From assembly GCA_003649445.1 (NCBI GenBank), contig QMRV01000006.1, positions 1 through 64,000 on the forward strand: a DNA stretch of 64,000 bases, written 5' to 3'. The stretch is from Thermoprotei archaeon. GTDB lineage: Archaea; Thermoproteota; Thermoprotei; Thermofilales; B15-G2. Position 1 is the first letter of the stretch; the number at the start of each line of letters is the position of its first letter. Below, piece by piece: positions 16,827 to 24,452 of the stretch. A program made the position numbers and the translations under genes. The notes under the pieces were generated by a model. That model saw nothing but the letters and a program-made list of their open reading frames with translations. It was not told the origin of the DNA and did no database searches.

Positions 16827-17769
16827 CTTCTACACCTCTTTCCGTAATCTTGAATACTGCGCTAGCCTTGTAGGGTAGTCTAGGAGAATCAAGTACTTCA
16901 ACTACTCTGAGATTCTCTTTACTTCTCTTGAGTAGAAGCCTGTGCGTACAAGCATGAGCCATTACCATTCCGCCTGCAGGTCTTTTTGTTTCACCGTAAG
17001 CTAGCGGCACTTCTAGTACTTGATTTGTCACGACAACATATATCTCATAGACTTTAGCTATTCTCAGCAACCAGTCTAGAACATAATTTAGGCGCTGCTG
17101 TCTGGCTGCCAGCATTTCTCTGCCTTTAAATTCTGCCCTGTAGAGAGAAATTATACTGTCTATGATTACTAGCTTAACGTCGTTTTCTTCTATCATTTTA
17201 ACAGCATCTATTTTGATGGAGTCTTCGAGATCAGCTACGTTAACTACTTTAACTACGTTGATGTTCTCGAGGACTTGGGTGGGATCTAGTGAAAATCTTT
17301 TACTCACGGCGATTATTCTATTTGGAGAAAATGCCTCTTCTGTATCAATGTAGAGGCATGACGCTCCTATGCCTCCCCTATTTCTTGAAAGCTGTGCTGT
17401 AACTGCTAATTGATGACATATCTGTGTTTTTCCGCTTCCGAATTCTCCTGCTAACTCGTATATGACTCTAGGCTCTAAGCCTCCTCCGAGAAGCTCGTCG
17501 ATTGCTTTGACTCCTGTAGTTAGCCGAGGTACTTTAGTCAGTTCTTCAGCATAGTCTTTAGCAGTAACGGTCTTCTTGATTCTCATTAGTCTTCTAGCCG
17601 CTCTAGTTATTTTTTCGGCTCTCTCAGGAGTTAATTCAAGTAGTTCGCAGAGTTCTTCGGGATTAAATAGCGCTAAGTGCCTAGGGCTCATTATTCCTTT
17701 ACTTGAAAGAAGACTGGCTGTCTTAGGCCCTATTCCAGGTATTTCTTCTAAACAACTTTTATTCTTCAT
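16819..17769 (-). CDS. RadA paralogue (recombinase-like ATPase)
   Basis: A 316-residue RecA-fold ATPase with a helix-hairpin-helix domain (EIPGIGPKTASLLSSKG, residues 9-25), Walker A GEFGSGKTQ at 108-116, Walker B VKLVIIDSI at about 198-206 and the RQQRLNYVLDWLLRIA and VVVTNQV segments of RadA. At the polymerisation-motif position it reads TVTA, where the other RadA (1-580) reads FMTA; loss of the Phe suggests it does not form a normal filament. This and the coupled SWIM gene suggest a recombination mediator. ATG 17769 overlaps the upstream gene by 11 bp. Confidence 0.9.
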   Translation of the reverse strand: MKNKSCLEEIPGIGPKTASLLSSKGIMSPRHLALFNPEELCELLELTPERAEKITRAARRLMRIKKTVTAKDYAEELTKVPRLTTGVKAIDELLGGGLEPRVIYELAGEFGSGKTQICHQLAVTAQLSRNRGGIGASCLYIDTEEAFSPNRIIAVSKRFSLDPTQVLENINVVKVVNVADLEDSIKIDAVKMIEENDVKLVIIDSIISLYRAEFKGREMLAARQQRLNYVLDWLLRIAKVYEIYVVVTNQVLEVPLAYGETKRPAGGMVMAHACTHRLLLKRSKENLRVVEVLDSPRLPYKASAVFKITERGVEDV

Positions 17770-18082
17770 GTTTAACCACCTTTTCTTTTATTGCAATTAA
17801 CTTGTTTACTACTTCTTCTAACTCAACAGCAATATCTGAAAGCTCTTCCATTTCTGCTAGAGCTTTTTCTGCCGAAACTATTTTCTTAAAATCTTCAAGC
17901 GTGTACCACTCTTCAAAGAGCGTTTTGCTAGATCCTCTTTTAGCTAAGAAGACTATCTTCCTTACAATCATAGGCTTTGTTTTAACATGTACGAGACTAG
18001 CTCTTGCAATGATTACTCCCTGATTAGGTAGTATTTTTACGGTCCATTCTATTTCATTGCTTTTTCTCCACTTTATCCTCAT
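17759..18082 (-). CDS. Unknown small protein in the RadA-paralogue operon
   Basis: A 107-residue protein that I do not recognise. Residues 10-65 look like a small beta-rich domain (KILPNQGVIIARASLVHVKTKPM) and residues 68-100 like an amphipathic helix. It overlaps the gene before by 29 bp and the RadA paralogue after by 11 bp, so it is translated with them. A structural or DNA-binding subunit would fit, but nothing in the sequence proves it. Confidence 0.6.
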   Translation of the reverse strand: MRIKWRKSNEIEWTVKILPNQGVIIARASLVHVKTKPMIVRKIVFLAKRGSSKTLFEEWYTLEDFKKIVSAEKALAEMEELSDIAVELEEVVNKLIAIKEKVVKHEE

Positions 18083-18965
18083 TCAACATCACCCTCTCTG
18101 CTACTAAAAACCCTCTACGAGTAAGAGAGAGAACAGATCTTCCGTTCGGAAGAATTTTTTCTGAAATAAGCCCGTATGTTATTAGTTTTGTTATTATTTT
18201 TCTTACAACTATTTCTTCTGCTCTTGACTCTAAGACAATTGCATCTATAAGTGCTCTATCTACGAGACTTCCTTCACTTAGCAAAGCAATTATTGTTTTA
18301 GCTATTTTTCTATCTTCTTCACTATAAAATAATTTATCTACTAGAGAAATGGGCTTTTCTATTTTAAGCGACGGTTCTATAAACTCTATTTCTTCTTCAG
18401 ACTCTACAAGATTATATATTTTGTCGGCTATACTAGCTAGTACAGGCGGCACTAGGCTTAGAGAAGGATACACGAGCACAACTTTTCTGAATCCCTGTAA
18501 ACTTGATAAAAGTATGTAGGTAAGTAGCTTCTTAGGAGGTGTAGCTAAGTAGGCGTCGCATATTGTTACAGTGTCTGTTTTTTCTCTAAAGTATATTAGA
18601 CCAAATATATATGAAAGATAACTTATAGGATAAGCTGAGCCAGTAAATATGCTTGTGGAAAAAGGTTCTTCAATAAATAGTCGCTTAATAGTCCAAAGTA
18701 CTTGCGCTACCTCTAATGAAGTCCTCTCTGCTAGTGCGCTTAGGTCTAAATATCTCCAACCCTCTTCTACTAGCTCTTCTAGCGCTTCTTGAAGCTCAAC
18801 ATAGTATCTAAAAGGTATTGAAAAGACTTCTCGAAGAGACTCTGCTATCAATACTGAAGAATAGTAATCTAGTGGTATTTTCCAAGGAGGAGGAGATTCT
18901 CCATATATGCTGAAGGAATATTCTGGCTCATAGTATTTTTTAGCTATAGCTATTTCCAGAATCAT
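18054..18965 (-). CDS. Unknown helical protein with C-terminal winged helix
   Basis: A 303-residue soluble protein with no recognised family. The middle (about 120-200) has strand-helix alternation (TVTICDAYLATPPKK, FRKVVLVYPSLSLVPPVLA) that could be a Rossmann-like fold. Residues 220-290 look like a winged helix (IAKTIIALLSEGSLVDRALI, then VVRKIITKLITYGLISE and RSVLSLTRRG). It lies 4 bp downstream of the membrane protein gene and overlaps the next gene, inside the operon that ends with RadA paralogue, SWIM and zinc-finger genes. Confidence 0.6.
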   Translation of the reverse strand: MILEIAIAKKYYEPEYSFSIYGESPPPWKIPLDYYSSVLIAESLREVFSIPFRYYVELQEALEELVEEGWRYLDLSALAERTSLEVAQVLWTIKRLFIEEPFSTSIFTGSAYPISYLSYIFGLIYFREKTDTVTICDAYLATPPKKLLTYILLSSLQGFRKVVLVYPSLSLVPPVLASIADKIYNLVESEEEIEFIEPSLKIEKPISLVDKLFYSEEDRKIAKTIIALLSEGSLVDRALIDAIVLESRAEEIVVRKIITKLITYGLISEKILPNGRSVLSLTRRGFLVAERVMLNEDKVEKKQ

Positions 18966-18969
18966 TATA

Positions 18970-19524
18970 TCACCTTAAAGCAAAACTTAGCTCTCGAGGA
19001 AATTCTGCCGGCTTAAATGATTCTGTATATTCGCTAACTATGCTGAGTCTTGCTGCTAGACCCCCCACTATTTCTTGCAGTACTTCGTTTGTAAGTCTAA
19101 AAGCTCTAGTCGAGTATTTCAGTAGAAGAACTGCTTCTCTACCTTCATGAATACATATTACATCGACATCTAGTTTTTTGAAAGCATTCATTATTTTCAG
19201 TGAGTCCTCTTTACTTACTTTCAGCGGAAGAAATGCTTCTATTTTAAGCGGCTTAAGCAATATTACAATATTTTTCTTAGGATAGAAATAGAGATCAGTT
19301 GTTATTTTCTTTCTACAGAGGTAGCCTCTTGGATCCCCTTTAAGGAGCTTCAGCGGAGTACTTGTTTTCTCTTTTCTTTTAGAATTCTTCCGCCTGCTGT
19401 ATAGTAAATAGGCCAGTGTACATAGTAAAGCTACTATAAAGGAATGGAAGAGGAGCAGAGATATTATAAAGACTGAGGGTGCTATTATATTTTTAACAGG
19501 TATTTTTCTAGTGATTTTTCTCAT
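18970..19524 (-). CDS. Unknown membrane-anchored protein, first gene of the RadA-paralogue operon
   Basis: A 184-residue protein with one or two hydrophobic helices at residues 12-42, a basic stretch (SRRKNSKRKEK), and a soluble alpha/beta domain after residue 58. No family is recognised. The ATG at 19524 has a TATA-like element at 19547-19557 on the minus strand, about 26 bp upstream, marking the start of a six-gene transcription unit that runs to 16175. A membrane protein at the head of a recombination-type operon is unusual. Confidence 0.6.
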   Translation of the reverse strand: MRKITRKIPVKNIIAPSVFIISLLLFHSFIVALLCTLAYLLYSRRKNSKRKEKTSTPLKLLKGDPRGYLCRKKITTDLYFYPKKNIVILLKPLKIEAFLPLKVSKEDSLKIMNAFKKLDVDVICIHEGREAVLLLKYSTRAFRLTNEVLQEIVGGLAARLSIVSEYTESFKPAEFPRELSFALR

Positions 19525-19546
19525 CGCTATATTTTAGAACCTATTT

Positions 19547-19557
19547 GATTTATTAAG
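19547..19557 (-). promoter_or_regulatory. TATA box of the RadA-paralogue operon
   Basis: On the minus strand the tract reads ttaataaatca and its centre is about 26-28 bp before the ATG at 19524, the leaderless spacing. Confidence 0.5.
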
Positions 19558-19585
19558 TTATGTTGCATTTAGATTAAATTGTATG

Positions 19586-19613
19586 GCGCTGCACTGTTGC
19601 ATAGCGCTGCAAC
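19586..19613. promoter_or_regulatory. Palindromic repeat, possible operator
   Basis: An inverted repeat gttgca-N6-tgcaac (19596-19613) lies just upstream of a TATA-like tract (19619-19629) for the gene at 19655. The motif gcgctgca occurs twice (19586-19593 and 19604-19611) and tgttgcat twice (19561-19568 and 19595-19602). Such paired motifs in a divergent promoter region suggest a protein-binding site. The regulator is unknown. Confidence 0.4.
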
Positions 19614-19654
19614 GCTTAGTTTATTAAGGCGTGCTTTCATATTATTTATTTAAG

Positions 19655-20635
19655 ATGGAGGCGTACGAGGATTTTCATAAATTGGTAAGCGATTTACGTG
19701 ATGGCAGAATTTTCGGATCAACTGAAGCTGCTGAAAAGGCACTACTATTTATAAAAAACCAAATATCTTCGTGCGAGACTGTAAAAGAAATTAAAAATAC
19801 TTTAATTAGTTATGTTCCTCCTCTAATTAAAGCTAGACCCACTTCTGCTTTAACAGTTAACTGTTTGCGTGAAGTAATTGAATTAACTATAGACTGTATT
19901 AAAAAGAAACTCAGCTCTAATGAAATTAAAGAAAAAATCTGTAATAAAATAGACCAAATGCTTAAGGAGGCACATGAAAGCGTAGAAGTTATAGCGGAAA
20001 TAGGCGCGAAACGCATTAGAGACGGCGATACTATCTTGACCAATACTTACAGTTATACTGTACTAAAAGTTCTAGAAAAAGCCAAAGAGGAGGGGAAGAA
20101 TATCTCAGTATTTATTCCTGAATCGAGGCCGGGCGGAGAAGGAATAGATATGGCCGTAGAACTCTATAAGAGAAAATTTCCCGTAACTCTCTTCGTAGAT
20201 TCAGCTGTGCGGTACATGATGAAAGAAGTAGACTTAGTACTAATTGGAGCCGAAGCAATAGCCGCTAATGGTGCTGTTGTGAATAAAATTGGTACATCTA
20301 TGATAGCGTTAGCAGCACACGAAGCAAGAGTAAGAGTATTCGTAGCAGCTGGAACATACAAGTTCAGTTTAGAGACTTTTCTAGGAGAAGTAGTTGAACT
20401 TACCTATAGAAGACCTGAAGTACTGCTCTCTTCACATGAACTCAGAGCATTAGGCAACGTTAAAGTACTGTGTCCAGCTTTCGATGTAACGCCGCCAGAA
20501 TACATAGACGCAATAATAACTGAGAGAGGTGTTTTCGCCCCACAAGCAGTACCCCTTATTGTGAGAGAAATTTTCGGATGGCCTCCTTTAGTAAAAGATA
20601 TCGGCATGCTTATAAACGAGCTCAAGAGGTGTTAA
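19655..20635 (+). CDS. Diverged eIF2B/ribose-1,5-bisphosphate isomerase paralogue lacking catalytic residues
   Basis: A member of the eIF2B alpha/beta/delta-R15P isomerase-MtnA superfamily (326 residues from ATG 19655; GTG 19631 would add eight). It shares GTSMIALAAHEARVRVF and the PPEYIDAIIT block with its neighbour at 20637. The catalytic Cys of R15P isomerase (THCN in the neighbour) is Thr here (TNTY) and the catalytic Asp (GADT) is Glu (GAEA), while the substrate loop ETRPRFQG is ESRPGGEG. It is therefore probably not an active R15P isomerase; an aIF2B-type regulatory subunit or an enzyme with another substrate are options. A TATA-like tract lies about 30 bp before the ATG. Confidence 0.75.
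   Translation: MEAYEDFHKLVSDLRDGRIFGSTEAAEKALLFIKNQISSCETVKEIKNTLISYVPPLIKARPTSALTVNCLREVIELTIDCIKKKLSSNEIKEKICNKIDQMLKEAHESVEVIAEIGAKRIRDGDTILTNTYSYTVLKVLEKAKEEGKNISVFIPESRPGGEGIDMAVELYKRKFPVTLFVDSAVRYMMKEVDLVLIGAEAIAANGAVVNKIGTSMIALAAHEARVRVFVAAGTYKFSLETFLGEVVELTYRRPEVLLSSHELRALGNVKVLCPAFDVTPPEYIDAIITERGVFAPQAVPLIVREIFGWPPLVKDIGMLINELKRC
20259..20351 (+). repeat. 93-bp tract identical to 21250-21342
   Basis: Base-by-base comparison shows perfect identity with 21250-21342, in register in the two paralogous genes (offset 991). Sequence on both sides is clearly diverged, so this looks like a gene conversion tract. Confidence 0.9.
20477..20525 (+). repeat. 49-bp tract identical to 21468-21516
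   Basis: A second perfectly identical block at the same 991-bp offset, in the FDVTPPEYIDAIIT coding region. It is separated from the 93-bp block by 125 bp of diverged sequence. Confidence 0.9.
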
Positions 20636-20636
20636 T

Positions 20637-21629
20637 GTGAACTATACTCTACCAGCCGAAGTTCTCCAAATAGCAGAAGACATAAGATCTATGAAGATAA
20701 GAGGGGCCGGCAGAATAGCGAGAGCAGCAGTAAAAGCGCTGAAAATAGCGGCATTAGCATACAAGGGTTCAGAACTAGAAGACTTCTACGAGTACATGAA
20801 GTATACCTCAAAATTAATTCTAGCTACAAGACCTACTGCCGTCTCTCTACCTAATGCTGTGGCCTACGTTATGTCAAGATTATCTAAAAACATAGAATCC
20901 TTCACTCTAGAAGAGGCCAGGTCTAAGGTAGCTGAATGGGCTGACGAATTTATAGAGTACTCCCTTAGAGCAACAGAGCTTATAGGAGAAATAGGTGAAG
21001 GTAGAATAAAGTCTGGCGATACTGTCTTAACCCACTGCAATAGCTCAGCCGCTCTCTCAGTGATTATTACAGCTCATAGAAAAGGAAAAGACATAAAAGT
21101 ATACGCATGTGAAACACGGCCACGCTTTCAAGGAAGAATAACTGTTAGAACTCTCGCCAAAGAAGGTATTGACGTAACTCTGATTCCTGACTCGGCTGTC
21201 AGATTCTTTATGAAAGATGTAGACCTAGTTGTAGTAGGCGCGGACACCGTAGCCGCTAATGGTGCTGTTGTGAATAAAATTGGTACATCTATGATAGCGT
21301 TAGCAGCACACGAAGCAAGAGTAAGAGTATTCGTAGCAGCTGAAACCTATAAATTCAGCCCCGCTACAGTCATAGGTGAGCTAGTTACAATAGAAGAAAG
21401 ACCTCCCACCGAAGTCGTCAGCGAAGAATTCCTCAAGAAGTATCCTGGCATAAAAGTCAGAAACCCCGCTTTCGATGTAACGCCGCCAGAATACATAGAC
21501 GCAATAATAACTGAGAAAGGCATAATCTCTCCTCATGCAGCAATACTTGTTCTTAAAGAAGAATTCGCATGGGCTCTAGAAGACCGCATGAAGAAACTGA
21601 AGCTTGCAGTAGAATATGAGACTGAGTAG
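20637..21629 (+). CDS. Ribose-1,5-bisphosphate isomerase
   Basis: Converts ribose-1,5-bisphosphate to ribulose-1,5-bisphosphate in the archaeal AMP/nucleoside degradation pathway that feeds type III RuBisCO. The 330-residue protein keeps the catalytic Cys 134 (THCNSS) and Asp 203 (GADTVAANG), equivalent to Cys 133 and Asp 202 of the Thermococcus enzyme, and the ETRPRFQGR substrate loop at about 159-167. A gaggtg Shine-Dalgarno ends 5 bp before GTG 20637, so it is translated in an operon with the diverged paralogue. No RuBisCO or AMP phosphorylase gene is in the window. Confidence 0.88.
   Translation: MNYTLPAEVLQIAEDIRSMKIRGAGRIARAAVKALKIAALAYKGSELEDFYEYMKYTSKLILATRPTAVSLPNAVAYVMSRLSKNIESFTLEEARSKVAEWADEFIEYSLRATELIGEIGEGRIKSGDTVLTHCNSSAALSVIITAHRKGKDIKVYACETRPRFQGRITVRTLAKEGIDVTLIPDSAVRFFMKDVDLVVVGADTVAANGAVVNKIGTSMIALAAHEARVRVFVAAETYKFSPATVIGELVTIEERPPTEVVSEEFLKKYPGIKVRNPAFDVTPPEYIDAIITEKGIISPHAAILVLKEEFAWALEDRMKKLKLAVEYETE
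21250..21342 (+). repeat. 93-bp tract identical to 20259-20351
   Basis: The partner copy of the conversion tract in the ribose-1,5-bisphosphate isomerase gene. It begins seven bases after the codon for the catalytic Asp. Confidence 0.9.
21468..21516 (+). repeat. 49-bp tract identical to 20477-20525
   Basis: The partner copy of the second identical block, covering the FDVTPPEYIDAIIT codons. Confidence 0.9.
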
Positions 21630-22896
21630 TCTCGAAGATAAGCTTGACTTCAGAGTAGCTACTCTAACTATTGAGAATATTTACAGAAAAGGGCTCAGTT
21701 TTGATAAGAGTTTCCTTGAGGCATGTAGAAAAGCAGGTGTAAGAGGAACTCCTTCAGCCTATAGTTTAGCGTGGAGATCTCTCTTATCGTGTTATTTAGC
21801 AGAAAAAGTAATGAAAGATAATAAGCTTGAGAACATTCCCTTGAGAAGAAAGAGTGCTTTTATAGTTGCTTTTAGATTAATTGTAGTAGAAAAGAAAAAT
21901 TACTCGCCATTTATTTTTGGAGGACTAATACCTGGTAAGTTTCATAGAATTTTATCTAAGCTAAAAAATGTTAAAATAGATGATATAATAGATGAAGACA
22001 ATAAAGTCAAAAAACTGTCTCTGCTTTACTCGCACCCACTATGGTTTGTTGAGAAAATGGTGAAATGTCTAGGTGATAGGGAAACTGAAAAATTGCTTAA
22101 ATCAAATGAATACTACTTCACTTGGCTTAGGGTAAATACACTCAAAACTTCGATAGAAAATGCTATGAGAAAGCTTGAGAAAGAGGGAGTGCGTGTCACT
22201 TTAGATAAAGATTACCCTATCTTACTTAAAGTACTAGAGTCTAAGAAAACTATAGAAAATATTTCGCTAGTAAAGAGAGGATTAGTTATTCCTCAAGATA
22301 AAGCTAGTGTCGCAGTAGTTTACGCACTCGCGCCTTCTAAAGGAAAAACAATTATCGATGCTTGCGCAGCTCCAGGAGTAAAGACTAGTTTAATTGCTCA
22401 ATTAATGGAAAATAAGGGACGAATTATCGCACTAGATATCAGTTCAAGTAGATTGGCTCAAATGAAGAGTCTTTTAAAGAAGCTTGGAGCAAAAAACATC
22501 GATATTGTTCAAGCAGATTCCGCTAAAGCCCATTTTAAGATAAAAGCTGACAAAGCTCTTATTGATGCTCCTTGCAGCAATAGTGGTGCTATAAGAAAAG
22601 ACCCCGCCTTAAGAATCACGCTAAGGAAAATAGATCTTGATAAATTCTCGCGAGTACAGTTTTCACTAGTAGCTAATATCGTCAATTATGCGAATGAAGT
22701 AGTTTACGCGACCTGCTCGCTTGCTCCAGAAGAGGGAGAAGAAATAGTCAGCAAATTTAAAGACAACTTAATCGACTTAAAGTACTTAAAAGCCAGCAGT
22801 GGCTACGGAAAATATGCTTTTTGTAAATATGTCAGAAGATTTTTCCCGCATCTTCATCAAAGCATAGGCTTTTTTATCGCGAAAATTTCTTTATAA
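21616..22896 (+). CDS. RNA m5C methyltransferase (NSUN/RsmB/Nop2 family)
   Basis: A 426-residue SAM-dependent RNA cytosine-C5 methyltransferase. The N-terminal region to about residue 130 is NusB-like and helical. The catalytic domain has the SAM motif DACAAPGVKTSL (248-259), the DAPCSNSGA motif with Cys 320, and TCSLAPEEGE with the nucleophile Cys 367. Both cysteines of this family are present. Substrate may be tRNA or rRNA. The ATG at 21616 lies inside the end of the isomerase gene (14-bp overlap), so translation is coupled. Confidence 0.9.
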   Translation: MRLSSLEDKLDFRVATLTIENIYRKGLSFDKSFLEACRKAGVRGTPSAYSLAWRSLLSCYLAEKVMKDNKLENIPLRRKSAFIVAFRLIVVEKKNYSPFIFGGLIPGKFHRILSKLKNVKIDDIIDEDNKVKKLSLLYSHPLWFVEKMVKCLGDRETEKLLKSNEYYFTWLRVNTLKTSIENAMRKLEKEGVRVTLDKDYPILLKVLESKKTIENISLVKRGLVIPQDKASVAVVYALAPSKGKTIIDACAAPGVKTSLIAQLMENKGRIIALDISSSRLAQMKSLLKKLGAKNIDIVQADSAKAHFKIKADKALIDAPCSNSGAIRKDPALRITLRKIDLDKFSRVQFSLVANIVNYANEVVYATCSLAPEEGEEIVSKFKDNLIDLKYLKASSGYGKYAFCKYVRRFFPHLHQSIGFFIAKISL

Positions 22897-23208
22897 CTAG
22901 TACTCGATAGTGAAGCGCGGAGGCAATATTCTTTCTGACCTGCAGCGAGGACACTTACTCGGCTTATGTGGTTTTGTTAAGTTCTTAAACACGTAGCCGC
23001 AGTTAGCGCACTGAGGAGGCTCCATGTATAGAACGCCTCCTTTTCTCCGAACTGTTTTTGCTATATGTTTTAAGTCCTCGTAGATGCTTTTGACTTCACG
23101 CGGATCATAAATCCCTATGGCGGCGGCAATTTCATTTACTGTTAAAGGTCTATTTGTTTCAGAAAGTACTCTCATTATCTTTTCTCTACGGCTTTCGTTT
23201 AAGCTCAC
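22897..23208 (-). CDS. Winged-helix/zinc-ribbon predicted transcriptional regulator (COG3357-like)
   Basis: A 103-residue protein with an N-terminal winged helix (RREKIMRVLSETNRPLTVNEIAAAIG) and a C-terminal zinc ribbon with two CxxC pairs (CANC near residue 66 and CPRC near residue 88). The arrangement matches COG3357, predicted archaeal transcription regulators. It overlaps the RNA 2'-phosphotransferase gene by 23 bp and is the last gene of that operon. Confidence 0.8.
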   Translation of the reverse strand: MSLNESRREKIMRVLSETNRPLTVNEIAAAIGIYDPREVKSIYEDLKHIAKTVRRKGGVLYMEPPQCANCGYVFKNLTKPHKPSKCPRCRSERILPPRFTIEY

Positions 23209-23893
23209 GGCTATCGAGGCTTTCTAGTGTACTAGATTTTATAACTTTAACTATACAGCTCGGTGGCACGTAGTCTGTTAAATATATCGTGTTCGTCGCC
23301 CTAAATATACGATGCCCTTTCTGACGTAGCTTCTCAGCATCTATTACAAGTATTACTGGAGGTTTCTTTCTTCTAGAAGCATTGAGATACGCCTCTTCAA
23401 GCGATGAAGTTAAGTGAACTTTTAGTCGCTTCATAGGCTTAATACCTTCTTTCAGTATTCCGCTTAACGCGTCAATCGTTGTTCCGTGGTAGAGTATTTT
23501 AACTGAGTTATCTTCATTTAGCTTGATGCTCACTTGAACGCTGTGCCCGTATCTTGCCCTGATTTCGTTGCCTCTAATTTCGAACCTTTGCTTAGGGCAT
23601 AGCTTTGCTACCGCTATGACATGCTCTTCTGTTAACCATGAGTAGAGATGTCTTCTAGGCCATCTTTCCTTAATTGCTCTAACTAATTCAGATATCTCTA
23701 CGAAACCTTCGTTATCTAGTTTGAGTCCTATACTTTCAGGTATGTGTCTCAGTAACGCTGAGAGAAGTTTACTTAACCTAAGTCTAGTGCTCGCGTCTAT
23801 TAGCAGCTTACATGGAGTATTGCAGTGAGTGGGCGACTCAGTATACTCTCCGCATACTCTACACTTGTATATGTTCTTCAGTTCTCTGTTCAT
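23186..23893 (-). CDS. kptA: RNA 2'-phosphotransferase (Tpt1/KptA)
   Basis: Transfers an internal 2'-phosphate from RNA to NAD+. The 235-residue protein has an N-terminal four-cysteine segment (CRVC near residue 10, then CNTPC) of the archaeal type, followed by LSALLRHIPESIGL, RARYGHSVQV, LYHGT and HLTSS, which carry the conserved Arg-His-Arg-Arg residues of the family. In fungi it completes tRNA splicing; its archaeal role is uncertain. It is flanked in one operon by a DUF2153-like gene (6-bp gap) and a wHTH-zinc ribbon gene. Confidence 0.92.
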   Translation of the reverse strand: MNRELKNIYKCRVCGEYTESPTHCNTPCKLLIDASTRLRLSKLLSALLRHIPESIGLKLDNEGFVEISELVRAIKERWPRRHLYSWLTEEHVIAVAKLCPKQRFEIRGNEIRARYGHSVQVSIKLNEDNSVKILYHGTTIDALSGILKEGIKPMKRLKVHLTSSLEEAYLNASRRKKPPVILVIDAEKLRQKGHRIFRATNTIYLTDYVPPSCIVKVIKSSTLESLDSRELKRKP

Positions 23894-23899
23894 TTAGAT

Positions 23900-24310
23900 T
23901 TAAATAGGCGCTGGGTATCTGGGTGCTCCTCTCGAAGCCCTTTCTCTTAGAGGGAGACGAAGCATTAATGGGATTTTTCCTTCTTCTTCTAGTTTCTTTA
24001 AGTAGTCTCTATATTCGCTAGTGTGCTTAATATCAAACTTTATTAGCTCATACATAATGTCCCATAATTTTGCGCGAAGCTCTCTTAGCATTGGCTTAGG
24101 CATAAGGTAGAGTACCATGGGGTTCTCTAGCCAGGTATCAAAGTCTCTTATAATATCGTTTATGTACCTGCAAGCAACTCTAGTTGCCAGCAGTAGCGAT
24201 AGTCTATCAGCTTCTTCGAGCTCTTTTTCCATATTCTTGAGTAGATCGAGATTCTTCTTTTGTGTCTCTATCCAAGAATTAAGTCTTGTGAAAATATCTG
24301 CTAAGCTCAT
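23900..24310 (-). CDS. DUF2153-like helical protein
   Basis: A 136-residue mostly helical protein. The central segment YINDIIRDFDTWLENPMVLYLMP resembles what I recall of the archaeal DUF2153 family, whose function is unknown. It is first in an operon with RNA 2'-phosphotransferase and a wHTH-zinc ribbon protein. A TATA-like tract (gcttaaatag on the minus strand, near 24338-24347) precedes it. Confidence 0.6.
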   Translation of the reverse strand: MSLADIFTRLNSWIETQKKNLDLLKNMEKELEEADRLSLLLATRVACRYINDIIRDFDTWLENPMVLYLMPKPMLRELRAKLWDIMYELIKFDIKHTSEYRDYLKKLEEEGKIPLMLRLPLRERASRGAPRYPAPI

Positions 24311-24452
24311 AATCTGCTACTATTCTCTCTCTTCCCTCTATTTAAGCTTTCCACTCTCCATTGCTCCGCTAAAGTCTTAGTAAATTACTTCATTCAGTAA
24401 AGGTCTTCAAAATAAATAAATTTGGTGTGTACGTTGTATAGTGTGATGTGAA

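Noticed and set aside
23186..24310. RNA repair or defence island around the 2'-phosphotransferase
   Set aside because: Neighbours are a DUF2153-like protein and a wHTH-zinc ribbon regulator; no ligase, nuclease toxin or PNK gene is present.
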